The notes under the pieces were generated by a model that searched no databases, was not told the origin of the DNA, and worked only from the letters and a program-made list of their open reading frames with translations. 64,000 nt of DNA from Ricordea florida (taxonomy: Eukaryota; Cnidaria; Anthozoa; Corallimorpharia; Ricordeidae): assembly GCA_949710005.1 (NCBI GenBank), contig OX453273.1, positions 44,762,118 to 44,826,117 on the forward strand, read 5' to 3'. How positions within the stretch are numbered: position 1 is the first letter of the stretch; every line of letters starts with the position of its first letter. Shown here one piece after another: positions 25,890 through 39,700 of this stretch. The position numbers and the translations under genes were made by a program.

Positions 25890-26560
25890 TCTATGAAAAG
25901 TGTTCGCCAATGAGCCCATACATCATCGGCACTGTCAAATGTGTAGGCCGAAGACCATGGGACCCTTTTTGAGTCAGCCAAAGTCAGGCAATTTAAAATT
26001 CTTCATACTCCTGAACTCGATCAAGCGCGGCTTTGGCCTTGAATTCTTATTTTTTCGCACTGTAAAGATTAAGTCGTGATTGCTCAGTCCAAGGTGTAAA
26101 GAACCACTTGTAGCGTAACATTCCGCGTGACTAGTTAACAAAACATCAATGAGACTTTTAGATGTTTTTGTTACTCTTGTAGGATTATCGATTCGGTTTG
26201 TGAGACAAAATCGATTACAAAAGTCAACCAGCCTTGTGTCAGGAAAACGGCTTTCATCTCTATTCTCATACATGTCCATATTGAAGTCTCCGAGTAAAAG
26301 CAGCTCCTTTCTAGTATTATACATATTTTCGGTAGCTGTTGATAGAGAGGCGAGAAAATCAGATTCCTTGCACTTATTAGTTGGACTTCTATAACAAGCA
26401 CACACTATAAAGCGACTGTTATTAGAGTCCTTGACATCCAAACAAATGGATTCAATATCGCTACTTTCTAGTTTTAAGCGTCGATACGCCGAGAGGTCAT
26501 TCCTGATATAGGCAAGCAGACCTCCAGCCCCTTTCTTACGATCTTTGCGAATAGTGCGTA
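25890..26560 (-). pseudogene. LINE AP-endonuclease domain (partial)
   Basis: Minus-strand frames read GAGGLLAYIRNDL, CACYRSP, LLLGDFNMDM, LIDVLLTS and LSNHDLI. These are the phosphohydrolase motifs of LINE apurinic endonucleases (GDFN, then the S(N/D)H near the C-terminus). After LPDFG one frameshift leads to VPWSSAYTFDSADDVWAHW, the usual bridge to the RT. The N-terminal catalytic Glu segment is absent. Confidence 0.8.
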
Positions 26561-26910
26561 ATCCTGGGTAAGAAAAAATAAAGTAGATTTTTTTTTTCAG
26601 GTTTCTGTAAGAGTCAAATCAACATACACTACATAAAAATAGCTAAGTACACAAGAATGAATATACTATTCTGACTGTGCTGAGAAGAGAAGAAAAAGGA
26701 AACTAAATAGTTAATCAAAATAAAAATTAATAAACAGAATGTTTGTCTGAAACCTAAACAAGCCATTTCCTGGACCGGTTTCAACTTTAATGTCTTCTTC
26801 AGAGGGATTTAACAGTGTCCATTCTTAATTTCTACTGCGAAACGGCAAAGGAGGTTCCATTTGCAGGCAGGATCTAGACAAAATCTCCTGGCAAGAGAGA
26901 CTGTGCAAAT

Positions 26911-26923
26911 TATATATATATAT

Positions 26924-27010
<87 letters not shown>
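26911..27010 (+). repeat. TA/GATA microsatellite
   Basis: About 15 bases of TA dinucleotides are followed by about 21 uninterrupted GATA units. Likely to vary in length between individuals. Confidence 0.95.
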
Positions 27011-27738
27011 CATGATTGGGTTCTTATTAATACATCCCCATATCAAATTGTATTGATAATAAGTTATGATAATAATGATATAATGAAAAAATCAGCTTTG
27101 CGACATTATGGGGGAGTCATGTTTTTTGTAAAAGTGGTAGTTACATGGTAGAACTGTTAATAATGAAACTTACCGTTAATTATTAAATTTGATTGTTAAA
27201 TTTAACTGTTAATTATGAAACTTACTTAGAATTGAAACTAATCATATAGTGTACAAAGATTTCTAATTAATGACTGCAGTTTAGAAAGTTACGTTTTGAA
27301 GAATTTTAATGTTACTGTATCAGCAGCCCCGCTGTCAAGAATATGTTGGTGCAAAAAATAACGCAGTTGGGAAGCCTTAGGAAATCTGTGGCACATTGGC
27401 GAAAAAGGAAGAAATGGGATGGGAATGAAAAGGGATTTGTCATGACGTCACGATTACTAAACTTCAGAAGTGAATTTAAATCATTAACAGTGACTACTGC
27501 ACCTAAAGTAATTTGAAAGGTTTGATGTAATTCATCGACTTGAGCACCCCACTAACAGGTTTTCTTAGACTTTGATTTAATATGAAGAGTTTTTGATGGG
27601 AAGCAAGCTTGATAAATGTGATCTGCATGGCGGCAAAAGGGTTGTTAGGAACCGTTTGGTATCAGGGAGAACTCGAAGACAGTTGGAGGAATGTCCTGAA
27701 CAAAATACAGCTCTACCATTTGTTTGACCCTAAGCAAT
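27011..27738 (+). other. Upstream region and 5' UTR of the PDZ gene
   Basis: No exon of another gene is seen. A TGA in frame at 27697 means translation of the first PDZ exon starts at the ATG at 27739. No TATA box or initiator can be named with confidence. Confidence 0.5.
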
Positions 27739-30700
27739 ATGAGTGAAACTGAAGTTTCTCCTTCGAATGATCTCAAGTGGAGTACAAAAAAAGTTCCTAC
27801 TCTGCGACATGGGGAACAAGGAGCTAGAGATTTGAACAGTGAACACGAAGGCGAAGTGAAGACGTTCGAATTCGAAGGATGCTCGGGTAATTTTGGCTTG
27901 ATTCTCGAAAACAGGGAAATAGGAGGCCCAAACCGATCAAGAACTACTTTAGGGAATGTCCGAATCGGTAAGATATTACCAGACAGCCCAGCCAGACGAG
28001 AGGAGAATCTCAAAATTGGGGACAGAGTGTTGATGATAAATGGTCATGATTTGAGCAAGGCCAGCATTGAACGAGCAAGGTAAATAAGTTTATTAAACTT
28101 ATCTTTAAAAAACCGCAACAGGTACGTTATTCAAAGCTGTCAATGAATTAAGAGATTTATTCGTTGAAAAGATGTGCTTTATCTCGGATTTTTGCCGGGG
28201 TTTTCAGGTGTTTTAATGTATACATTGAATATATGTCATAAGCATTTTGTGCAAGTGTCAGTGTACGTAAAAGTTAATTGTCACCTTCTTACACCTCTAG
28301 AACTTTGCGCATACTAGAAAGTTCATAATTTATTCAAACATGCTGATTTAATACAAACGAATCTCTGCTACTTGTCGTTTGAAACCAATTTCTTGTGTTA
28401 ATTATTTTCTAAAATTTAAACTTGTCTAGTTCATCGTATGTATTGTGTGACCGCGGATGTTGTTCTTTTGTTGAAGTTTGTACCGTCACTGTCATTTTTG
28501 TTTTGAAACCAGAAAGAACGAGACTTTTACATTTATGAATAATTTTGGTTGGCTGTGCAAATGAAATAAATGAAAATTATATATCCTTAAAATCAGCTGG
28601 AGGATGGAATGCAATGCATGCTCTATAAATACATGTACGAGCTTGTTCCCTTTGAGCGTGTGTCTATGGACTCCATGCATGCATGTAATAAATAATTGTT
28701 GGATGGTGTTTTTGTGATATCCAGAATAATCAAGGTCTAAGATAGGAGTTATCAGCCAAAACCGAAGGCTGAGGCTGATAACCCCTACCGAGACCTTGGT
28801 TATTCTGGATATCACAAAACCGAATCTAATAATTGTCTTATTATACATTTTTAACGTAGAAGTCATGTTTTTGCTTCTTCACTGACGGCAAGCACCACAA
28901 AGCCTGTGAACATGACATGATTGCCCTTCGAAATCATGTGCTGTGGTAATACATGACATGATTACCTGTGACCTTGAGTATCCTTGACATGGTTATTGTA
29001 TAATCTTCACATCACATGCGCTGATTTCAAAAATTCACTACACGCTTTTGGCCGATCAGAAAAGAGATAGCGAGTTCAATATATAATAATAATAACAATT
29101 ACAAGAATAACAATAATAATAATAATATTAATGAACTTTATTTGAGTGTCACTTGTATGTATGTCTCCATTCTGTGTGTAGGTCTCCATTCTTAGCCCAC
29201 TCTAATACCCATTTTATAATCATTCACAGAGGCTACATAGAATATAGATCACAGTTCTTTGTCTAAGGGAACAACACAGAGCCATATATGATATATAGAG
29301 GACCTGAATATCTAACACACCCTTTTTGGTTACTATTAAAACATTATTTTATCCACCCTATATATTTTAACACTTTTTGCATTACTAATGGTGGTAATTC
29401 ATAATCAAGGAAAAGTATTAGAATTGTCATCAGTTAACATTATTTGATTTTCCATCAATAGAAAACTTACTTGTCACATTAAGTGTAAGTTCTCTGTTTC
29501 ATATTTATGTTTACAGATGGTACCTAGGCAGTGCCTTGAGAAGTGGGAAAGTAAGAATAACAGTTATGCATGATGTAAGTGAAGGAACTGGCTTTCACCT
29601 CGCAAATGGTGATGTAACATCAAGTGAAAGGAATGATGTTACTATGCAGTTGGTAAGAAATTTTCTGTTTCACATACATGTAGGTGATGTTTATGACATG
29701 ATTACAAAATGGATTGATAAGTTTGTTTCCTGAGAGTTCATAAAGACATGTGACCTTGGCTCTTTTCTTATAGTACCTATTTTTAATAAGGTTTTTTTCT
29801 TTTGTTCCATTAGCAAATAGATGCATATTAGAGAATTCAATGATGTTTGGTTTTCACTAGAAAGCAAACTTGAAAAAAACATGCCCTTAGTTCATGTTGC
29901 ATTTTATGACCAAGTATTTTAGTGAAATTTTCAATTTTTGTTAGGGGTGTTTTGTTGTTTGTTTGTTTGTTTGTTTGGGGTGTGTCTTAGCAGCGAGTGC
30001 ATGTTTTATACTTGTATAACCAATTAAATATTGTATTTTGGAGTTTATCTTGGCAGGTTATGTTCAAATTGTTAAAGTTCTGTGACTGAAATTTAAGGGA
30101 TTAGTTACAGTAATCTTTTATCATCAAATTATAATATTATCATCATTTAGTCTGAAAGTAAAACCATTAGCATTTCTATTGTTTTGGTAACTACAAGTTA
30201 TTAGTAATTAAGAATCTTTAATTGGATCAAAATTCTTGCATTGTTAAGTCCTATAAAATTGAACAATCTTCTTTGCTTTCTCTATGTAGAAAAATGTTGT
30301 AAAGAGAATTCATATACTGAAAGATAGTCGCGGCCTTGGAGTACAAATATCGATGAAAGTAAACCATGTGACTGGGGAAAGTGGGGTGTTTATATCAGAC
30401 ATCAGTCCTGGAGGTGCTGCTGCAAGGTAGGCTGAAAAAACCTGAGGTTAACTTAATTAGTTTTGGTTCATGCCAGTAGTTTATGTTGTGCTTCAATTTA
30501 TCCTTGGTTTAAATGTTATTTTCTTTTGTTTCAAACTCATTATCATACATTACCATACCAAAAAAATCAAAGGAAAATAAAATTTAAACCAAGGAAAAAA
30601 TGGAATCCCAACAATTATATTGTAATAATTAGTTCATTAATACTATTTTAAATCATTAAGACTGAGGTAGTTTAAAACATACAACTCCCTCAGTTATGAA

Positions 30701-33700
30701 TTGTTTTAACCTTTGTGCAGATGTCAGGGGCGGATCCAGGATTTTACATGAGTGATTTGCAGCACCTTAACTAGGGGGGTTTGGGGGCATGCCCCCCCCC
30801 CCCTCCAAGAAAATTTGAAATTTTGTGCTCCCAGAATGCAATTCGGTTGTGTAGCACTTTAAGCCATTCAGACACATTAACAGTACCTCCTCAGAAAGGC
30901 ATAATTCTGTACAAACAAATCAATTCTGTGTATTTACACAGACAAACCAGACTAACATTAAATTTTTTTTGTCTAAGGAGTCTAGCATGTGAATTAAGAT
31001 TGAGGGCTACTTTTGAAAATGTAGTAGATCTGTTGCCTGGATTGCTGTCTTGGATGCTTGTGGGGGTGCCAATAACTTTCCAATGGGAATCAGGTCAGTT
31101 AGCTGGGAATGGAGGAAAAAAATAAGGATTTATTAGTGAATATTAGGAAACATTGTTGTGGAAATGTATCAGCAAAACTGAAAAGTTGGAATCATACTTG
31201 CCTTTTTCAGCCGTTTAGATCAGTGTATAAATTGAGGTGGTCCAATGAGCTCAGACTGAGAGAATATGCGAAAACCATTTAAGCTTTTCAAATACCCAGT
31301 GTCAGTGGAAAAATAACTCTAAAAACTATTGAAGAATGACTTTTTTGTCCAGATATAAGTATTAATACAATTGTACCACAGACACCAGTTATGTATCTGT
31401 ACTGTTCTCTATCAGTTTAAGGATTACATCCAGATGGAACATAACTCACAAGTACTCTGAAAACACTAATGACTGCCTGGTACAAAATTATTCATTTAAA
31501 ATATTTTCCATTCTCATTCTTCTGGGATGTAAATTAGCAAATAAATCTATAATTTGTTCAAGATCTAATTCCATTTCCCTATGGGCATGCATCAGTGCTA
31601 ATCCATTCAGTCTATCCTGGACCATTGTACTTCTCAAATACGTCTTCAGATTTCGGAGGGTTGAAATGGACCTTTCGCAAGATGCCGATGAAATGGGAAT
31701 AGTGATCAGGATTTAAGAAGTATAGTATATCCTCACAAAGGCAGAATCCTACAAACTCTTCTCTGACTGTTTTGGTCGAGTCGAGAAATCTGATCACCAC
31801 TGAAAGGTTTTGTTTATTTGATATGTCAGCTGCTTCGTCAGACATAATAGAAAAATATTTGCTGTCCCTGATTTCCTGTGACAAATTATTCACTATGATA
31901 GCACCCACAGTTGAAATCATCTCATTTTGAATGGTTTTAGAAATATAAGTCACATTTCTGGGAACGGTTTCCAGGTGATGTTTTAGTGTTTGGTCGCCGC
32001 TTCTAACAGTGCATGGAAATTACCGGAAAGACTCCCATTTCCTCGATCATAATCTCGTGTACCTCTGAGGGCTACGTTGTTTTTTCATCAGAAAATTATT
32101 GTTTTAAAAAGGGATTTCAGAATTTCGCGATTTCTATTAATTTGGTGTTGAAGTAGGGAAGATTTCCGTACAGGTCCCTACTTCATTATGCATGCTAAAG
32201 CTGTCTTGTCTGGTGTAATGCACGTGCAAATATTTCTTGTGTTCGAAGAACGAAATATTATAGTTACAGAATGCATAATGAAGTAGGGACCTGTGCGGAA
32301 ATCTTACCTTGAAGTAAATTGTTGATCTCCTGATCAATTGGAACCGCTTCTCTTCTCATGTTTCTCAGAAAATTCTCCACTGCGATCAATGCATCTCACA
32401 TTTCCCGCTGGCGTGTTTGGTAAAACGTGAAACGGCGGGCGTCCAAAGTGTGAGTGGAGACTTCAACAATTTGTCTAGTTTATTCGTATTTCGCCCACAC
32501 TGGACTCCAAAACAAACACACGATAAACAAAATGCACCATCGACATATTTAGAGTATGCTAGCCAGGGAAATCTTTTCTGCCAGCTCCGCACAAAATGAC
32601 GGCTACAATTCGAACATTCCATTGACGCTGGGAAATCAAATAGCTCACCTGGTTTCCACACATTCTCTATGAACTTGTCCTGGTCCGAATATGAGTTGAT
32701 TTCCTTGAAAACCAAAGCAACATCATACTGTGAACAGTCCTCCTTCCGACAAACTGGATCGCCTCGAACCATCATTTATAATTAAAATTTCCCTTGTCTT
32801 CCTTCCGTAGCAAGTTACTTTAACAATGAACTCTGATCTGAGCAAGAACAAACGAGGGACTTTCGGGGAGAGGCTTCCTTTTATATACGATTGTCAGTAG
32901 TTTGCACGGTAGTTTGCGTCCTGGATAGCCAATCACAAGCGAGTTTGAGTAGTTCGCAAGACAATGCGAGTGATTCTGGCCAATAGAGGAGGGTTTTGAG
33001 TGATTTGTGAAAAGATCGATAAACTAACCACTCCCACCCACTGCGTACAAATTTTGTCCAGTCGTGCCTACGAATTTTTTCGTGTTGTTCTCGGAAGTCT
33101 CGACAAAGGACGAAAGCGCGCGAACGGAGATTCGTCAAATTCGTTCGGAATGGACTGGGTTTGCTGTGTAATCGACGGTAAAACGAGATTCGACGATTTT
33201 TTTCTTTGTTTTATTTCATAATAAACACTGCAACAAGAAGGATAATTGATTTCTTGAGCTTCAAGAAACAACCTGAGAAATAACAAACCCAGATTTGGAA
33301 ACATTTGAGTGATTTCTGGAAATCACTTGAACTACTCTGGATCCGCCCCTGGATGTACAGTGTATGTTGGTGTTGTAGGTTAAAATGAATTTCAGGTCAA
33401 AATGGTTCCAAACTAGTTTGATTTGTTTTTTCCTTTATTTCAGATTATTGAAGGATTATTAGAGGTGTAACGTTTCACATACCTTCCCATTTGATTACGA
33501 TTGGGATTATTGTGTTTTGAATTCAAATATTTCAATTCAATTATGCAAATTTTCTTACTTCCAACCACACAAAAATTAAACAAGGCGAGATTGAACAAAA
33601 ATCTTTGTAAGTTGCAACAAGATCTACTCTACAAAAAAAGCCTTCAACTGCGTACAATGAATAAAACAGAAATATTATTGTCTAGAGTATAATTAATTAA

Positions 33701-36700
33701 TTATAGCCTGAATGTGTTCAGTGAACACTTCCTAGCATCTACTAAATCCAGCTAATCAACTTGCTAATTAGCAGTATTACCAACTTTCAGATTTTTCTTC
33801 AGAAAAATTAACTTGTCCACATAGTCACTGCCCAGGTCCCCTGCAGAAGAAAAAACTCTCTCTGACCACTAATGTGGCAGGCACGCAAAGACAGGTTTTT
33901 GAAACAAAGAAAAAAACAAATAAAACTACATGTAGTTTGGAACCATTTTGACCTGAAATTCATTTTAACCCACAGCATCCACATGTTCTATATTCATGAG
34001 CAAACTCAGGTTGAAATAACGATTATTATGGTCTTCACTAATTATTTTAAAAATGGTATGTGATAGTTTATTCATTTCTGATAAACTAATGATTCACTAG
34101 TACAACAACAACACGCACTTTATTAGTCGGGAAACCGACTATAGGTTTACACTTGAGTTTCATCGCAAATCGCAGTCACGTGCAATGGGGAATACCGCAG
34201 ACACGTAATACGGGCGCAACCTTCTTTCTACGATGTCGAAGTCGATGGCGAATATGTCGAAAACAAATGGTGTCATCTTTTCTACGCTCAAACATACAGA
34301 CCCACACACCGTTCGCGGTAGACCCACTCTAAAAGATGTGTAATGAGCGTGTATTTCGTTCCGTGTATTGTCGTTCCGCGAACTGAAAATAGCAAAAGAA
34401 TCAAATGATTTAGTGAATGTCTCACTAGAATCAAAGCAGAAATCAAACGAGTTACCAGTGAACAGAAAATGAGGGCAGAGTGACAGAAGAGCATTTGCTG
34501 ATAAAGACAAGATGCCTCGCGATGAAACTCGAGGAAACGACAACATGAAAGATGCCACGTTGGAAACCAGGACCTTGGTACCCTCAGCATTTCTTTTTTG
34601 GACCACTCCGCAAAATAAGTGGTCAACACTCGTAACAGGACGTCTACCTGTTGCCCGACTTACGATCTTAGATCGTCTTGTTTTAAAAACCACTACAGAG
34701 ACCATAGTAGCCCGCAATTAGCACAGCTATTCTAGGCGGGCTACTTAATTTTAGACTGGATGTTTAAAAAAACAATTATATGTACAACAATAGAAAATGT
34801 GTATACAGCAACTTAATATATATATATATAGAGGATATTACACAGTGGCGCGAAGATATGAATTTTATTTTCGAGTGGCAAAACAATATTTTACGAACGA
34901 GCGCAGCGAGTGAGTAAAATATTGTTTTTGCCACGAGAAAATAAAATTCATATCTTCAAGCCGCCGTGTAATGTTCTTTTATTATATAGACAAAAAGACA
35001 TCGATACAAATTTCGGAGGGAAATTACCAAAATTACGTCATCGATAAACTCACGTGTGAGATTATGGAAAATAAACCACTCGGGTCCGGGATGTAGTTTT
35101 TATGAATTTTACGAGTGGTATATTTTCCAGTAAAACACTCGTCTATATAATAAATATATATATTTAACAATATTCAGAAAAAAAAAAAGAAGAAATGGAA
35201 AACAAACTATTAATAACAACAGTAAAGAAAAGAGAAAATAGAAGGTACATAATATTTTAGTTAGTTATTAAGGCCAGGCATTTTTAATTTTGTAATAATT
35301 TGATAAAGGACTGAGTGTAGTCCAGTGGCAGTAAGTCTTCCCTTACGATGAATCTGTTTGATGTTAGTTTGACATTCACACCTGATGTATAATTACTAGC
35401 TAACATGGTTGTTCGGGAATATCCACACTCGCAACGTTCACACTTAGAGGACTGTATATTTTATTCCCAACTTTTCACCTTCGACGTACGCGTTCTACAA
35501 TCAATGTGCACTCGACGACAACATTCCACAATCTGCCCTTTCTTCTACTATCACTTCTCCTAAATACCGCAAATACAGTTCTAAGGTTTCAGCAACACGC
35601 AATACATATGAGAAACAATGTCTCTGTTATGTGCCTTAGCTATAGATTATAGATTACAACTAATATCAATCATGTCATGCAGTCATTGGTATCCGGTTTA
35701 ATCCATCGCGTGCAAACTCTAGCGATAATTGCCATTTCAGAATTTCATGTCATTTCCCTTAAAATCACGCAATGGAGAGCTCGTCGCGTTACAAGACGCG
35801 TACTATTTCCGATGATGGTCTTGTGACCAAAATTAGGACTAGGACTTCAGGAGCTCAAATTTTTGTCTCTCATCATGAGAATTTTTAACAAGTAAGAACT
35901 TAATAAAATAATGGATCATGTTATTTTGTTATTCCTTGAAAACCTTGTGCTTCACCAAAATTATATTCCAGATTGCATGAGACTATTGAAATAAATACAA
36001 TGAATATGATTCAGTTTACTAAAAATACCTGACTGTGTATATATCTTACAGTTTGACAACAGAACTATGTTAATTTGAGTTTCAAAGTGTTATGTAATAA
36101 AACAGTTTCATTAATATACTGGTATACTGTAGGTGTACTGGTTACCAACAAATGATAGTGTAAATATAACAATAATATTATAACAGTATGTAATTCACAA
36201 ACTGGTTTTGTCATGCAGAGATGGCAGACTCAAGGAAGATGATGAACTGTTGTCAATAAATGGTCACAGCCTGATTGGCGTTACTCAACAGCATGCTATT
36301 GACTTGCTCAGAGCCTCTCCAAAGCTTATTCAGATGGTCATCTCTACTCAGGTACAAAACAGTGTGTGGCTACAAACTCTTAAAAAATTGTAATTGGCAC
36401 AATTCCTAGTGCAACTGACATATTGTTGTCAACTACTGTAAGATTTGTAGTTTGTATGTTGTGAATTGGAATTTAAATGAATTTTGTGAAAAATCAATTC
36501 CTTGTCTTGTTGTATTTTGAATCCCTTATGAAAAAAAAATATGCAAAGCTGATATACCTAGTAAATCTGGCCATGTCAAATTCTCACCAAGAAGCGACAT
36601 CTTAGGCTACTATCATAATGTCTTTATTTTTGGTTCTGGTACAAAATATGAGGTGCTTTATATACCCCATGTTATTGATAATGCCTCCGTCAAATGTTCA

Positions 36701-39700
36701 CGTTTTACTTGCAACCACAGAAGTTATGCAGTGTAGTGAGATGGAATCCTGCATAACAAAACTTCACTGAACTTCTAATATCAAGAAGAATATTGGGTTA
36801 ATGGCTTAACCTCCTAGGCCATGCAAGGCCGTGTGTGGTATCTCCTGTTACACAAGCTTTTTCAACAAGCTGTGATGTATTCTTGTTATCGGTTCATCTG
36901 TCCAACTCTTTCATGTCCTCTCTTTTTGTTGAATGTCTTCATAATATTTTGGGTTTGCCCCCACTATCTGTTTTCCCCCAGAGACCACATAATCCTTTTC
37001 TAGATGCTAATCAGTCTTGATTTTGATCCAATGTTAATATCTTAAAGTTCTCTTTTTTTAATGCAGGACGATGGATCCTCTGTCGAAAGGAAAGGCTTAC
37101 CAAGAGGTCGATCAGTATCGCAAGGCAATGTGCACACAGAAGGATCCACAAGTAAAAATAACAAAACTGCAAGAAAATTACCACGAGCTCCATCTGCAGA
37201 CAATGTTCTTGATAGGAGGAACAAACTCTTTTTAGGTAAATTAGAGGAAGAGCACAGATCTGGTAACAAACTGGACCGGAAAGGCAAAAAACACTCAGCT
37301 ATGGATAACAACCCATTGTTGATAAATGGGATCTCTAAAACACTAAGTTCTGAGCATCTCAATGGGTCGCTACCCTGGCCAGAACAAAATGACCTTTCAG
37401 TAAAAGGGGACCAGTCAAAAGATGTTAAAACAGCTGCAGATGAAGGTTTGTTGTTGAGCACTTCATCTGATAATCATCTTGATCAGTCAAGGCCTCTGTC
37501 AAATGCCATTGTTATGTCCAAGACAGATGAAAGTGCTGATAGTGAACCAGACACCTTGGAAGACAAACCTCTTAGGAATGGGTTGTTGACAAGTCCCTCA
37601 GCAAACAAGGCAGTACCCTCTCCAAACTTACCAAAGAAACAAAATTTACAAAAGCCTTTGGTGACCACATCATCTATTGAAAATAGTAGAAGGGTGACCT
37701 CAATTTTATCATCTCCTACCCTACCAAGGCCTGAATCACCAGGTAACATGGGTATAGCTTTTCCAGCTCGTTATGTTGACGATATTTCATCAAACATAAC
37801 AACTGTTGGAGTACCCACACCTGTGAAAGTTGTTGGCAACAATGATCGTGATTCCCCACAAGCTAGGAGAAAAGAACTTGCAGGTGCCACACAAAGGAGA
37901 GTAAGTAGAAGTGTCGAAGATGAGATAGTCACAGTAGTGCTTGTGAAAGGTATGACTGGTAAAGGACTTGGCTTCACCATTGTTGGAGGTAGAGATTCCT
38001 CTCATGGAGACATGCCTGTTTACGTCAAAAGTATTCTTCCTGGTGGTGCAGCAGAAGCAGATGGAAGACTAAGGAGAGGTACAGAAAATTAAGATGATCT
38101 TACATTAGATGGTGCATACAACTTGTCTGGAAAGTTGTGGTTGATTATTCAAACAAAGTCCAAGTAAATCCTTAGTGTAATTAAGTGAAATTGGCTGGGA
38201 TTGAAACTGACTGAATTACGATCAATTAATGGGAACAAATGAAATTTGAGTAAGCAGGTATTGGCTATTTTTCTTGTGTGGTATAAACAAGATTGAAAGA
38301 TTTTTCTTTTCTAAATTCATTTTGTTTCTTTTTGGAAGCTGGAATGTGTTGTTTCTTTTTTTTTCATAAATTGGTTACTGTACAAGGAAATATTCTTAGT
38401 TTGTAATACCTAAGCTACATTAGATGTAAAAAAGTAACAACTAAAATATACATCTGGAGCTGGGAAAAACTCAACATTACATGGCTACATTACAAGTTAT
38501 ACACTGAATAATTTTACAAATAATTTTGTTTGTTTTGGGAATGTGGGGGGAGTACAGGTTTGAAGGTTTAGCAGAGGTATATGTTTCCTGAGTTTCTTCC
38601 AAATTCAATGCAATATCCTATCTTGAGTTTATTAATAAAGGCTGGGATGAGCAGTGTATCTTTTAGTTTGCATTTATAAATATGATAGCGCAAGGAGAAT
38701 GAACTGTAGTTGAATTTCATGTTTAAGGTGCTTACATTGTTTGATATTCCAAATAAGAATTCTTTCATTCCTGGTGTAAAGTTGCTGCAATGAATACTTC
38801 AGGGAAGAGTTAACTTGGAGTGCTCAGCCCTAGATAAATTTGGGGCTATGTTAACCTTGGTCTTGCTGACATTATCTCATATTGTTTCCCTCTGAAATTT
38901 GTGTACCACACCCTTCATTTGCAAGGTATAGAACTTTACTGTTGGTAGTACTGTTGAACTTGTTTGCATGTGTATAACTGCAATAATTTTAATTTTAGCA
39001 GTTCAAGGCTATTATTGAACTTTTTTACCATGCCTTATCAATGGATGGGAATCAGTATTATTGAAAACGTTTGCACTTGTTGATGTGTGGTTATTATAAC
39101 ATTACTTTTTGGAGTTTTTTGTGTTCTCACTTCAAATGTTTCCCCATGTCAACATTTAATTAGAAACATAATCAGTCCTGCCTCTGCATATTCAACTAAA
39201 CATTTTATAGTAAATGAAACATCATCATTTTCTCTCAGGAGATGAAATTTTGTCTGTAAATGGAACATCATTACAAGATTCTACCCACCAGCAGGCTCTA
39301 GAGACCTTCAAGGTTGGTCCAACAAGGTCTTTGTTACAATTACAATACCTATTATAATACACATACTTATTGATACTTAACCTTTGGTAACAGGAGCCTT
39401 TGAAAAACAAGATTGGATCATTCAAAACAATACAACTAACTATGTCAGTCTTTTCAACTTTTTTAAAATATTAATAAAACCTTTTGCTGCCAGCATTGCG
39501 TTTGAGTAACCTTGACCAGTTATGGGTACTACATCTGTGTAAACCACATTTTGCAGTTGAACTGTGTAATGAGGAGGAGTATGCCCTTCTAACAAAAAAA
39601 ACATTTAGGCAAGTCATGTGTTCAAATCATAATTTGCTTGCTAAAGTCAGAGTCAGGTAGGAGCAGTTACTTTTTAATTTTTTATAACATACAATAATTT

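Larger units (their letters stand above)
23119..26585 (-). mobile_element. CR1/L2-type LINE, 5'-truncated, split by a MITE
   Basis: The minus strand carries, in order, an AP-endonuclease domain (about 26560-25890) and a reverse transcriptase ORF (25368-23431). The 3' end is a short tandem repeat (GATT units at 23119-23141), the terminus typical of CR1/L2/Rex-like LINEs, not poly(A). The endonuclease lacks its N-terminal third, so the copy is 5'-truncated near 26585. The MITE at 25381-25883 interrupts the single long ORF. The RT part is otherwise open, which suggests a fairly recent insertion. Confidence 0.85.
27739..29652 (+). other. PDZ gene exons 1-2: PDZ1
   Basis: Residues ~42-135 form PDZ1: the [17 protein letters not shown] strand-loop, then [14 protein letters not shown] and [15 protein letters not shown]. 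The intron is in phase 2 late in the domain (ERA|RWYLG). After PDZ1 exon 2 adds a short polar stretch. The NFGL carboxylate loop departs from GLGF, so ligand preference may differ. Confidence 0.8.
30725..33351 (-). mobile_element. hAT transposon relic (TTF/DUF4371 type), 5-bp TSD
   Basis: Ends are perfect 15-bp inverted repeats CAGGGGCGGATCCAG, flanked by the direct repeat GATGT (30720-30724 and 33352-33356). On the minus strand the 2.6-kb body encodes, in order, a TTF-type zinc-finger region (32775-32386: [20 protein letters not shown]), a DUF4371 segment (ALRGTRD, then [13 protein letters not shown] and SDEAADIS, to ~31700) and the C-terminal dimerisation region (31700-31488: [20 protein letters not shown]). 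The central catalytic region between DUF4371 and the C-terminus is missing and the frame shifts at that point, so the transposase is dead. A 5-bp TSD fits the hAT5 subgroup rather than classic 8-bp hATs. Confidence 0.85.
30290..36351 (+). other. PDZ gene exons 3-4: PDZ2, split by a 5.8-kb intron
   Basis: Residues ~160-249: [18 protein letters not shown] and [14 protein letters not shown] in exon 3, then [20 protein letters not shown] in exon 4. The domain is cut in phase 2 at AAAR|DGRL by the intron 30427-36218, the longest of the gene, which holds the hAT relic and several MITEs. Confidence 0.85.

Noticed and set aside
26740..26890. Penelope-type element end (CTGAAGAAGACATTAAAG-like)
   Set aside because: The minus-strand motif recalls conserved ends of some retroelements, but no GIY-YIG or RT coding sequence adjoins it.
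34160..34717. 185-codon minus-strand ORF in PDZ intron 3
   Set aside because: Length is notable, but composition is Ser/Phe-rich without domain, overlaps other-frame ORFs of similar length and has no splice signals; likely a chance frame in repeat DNA.
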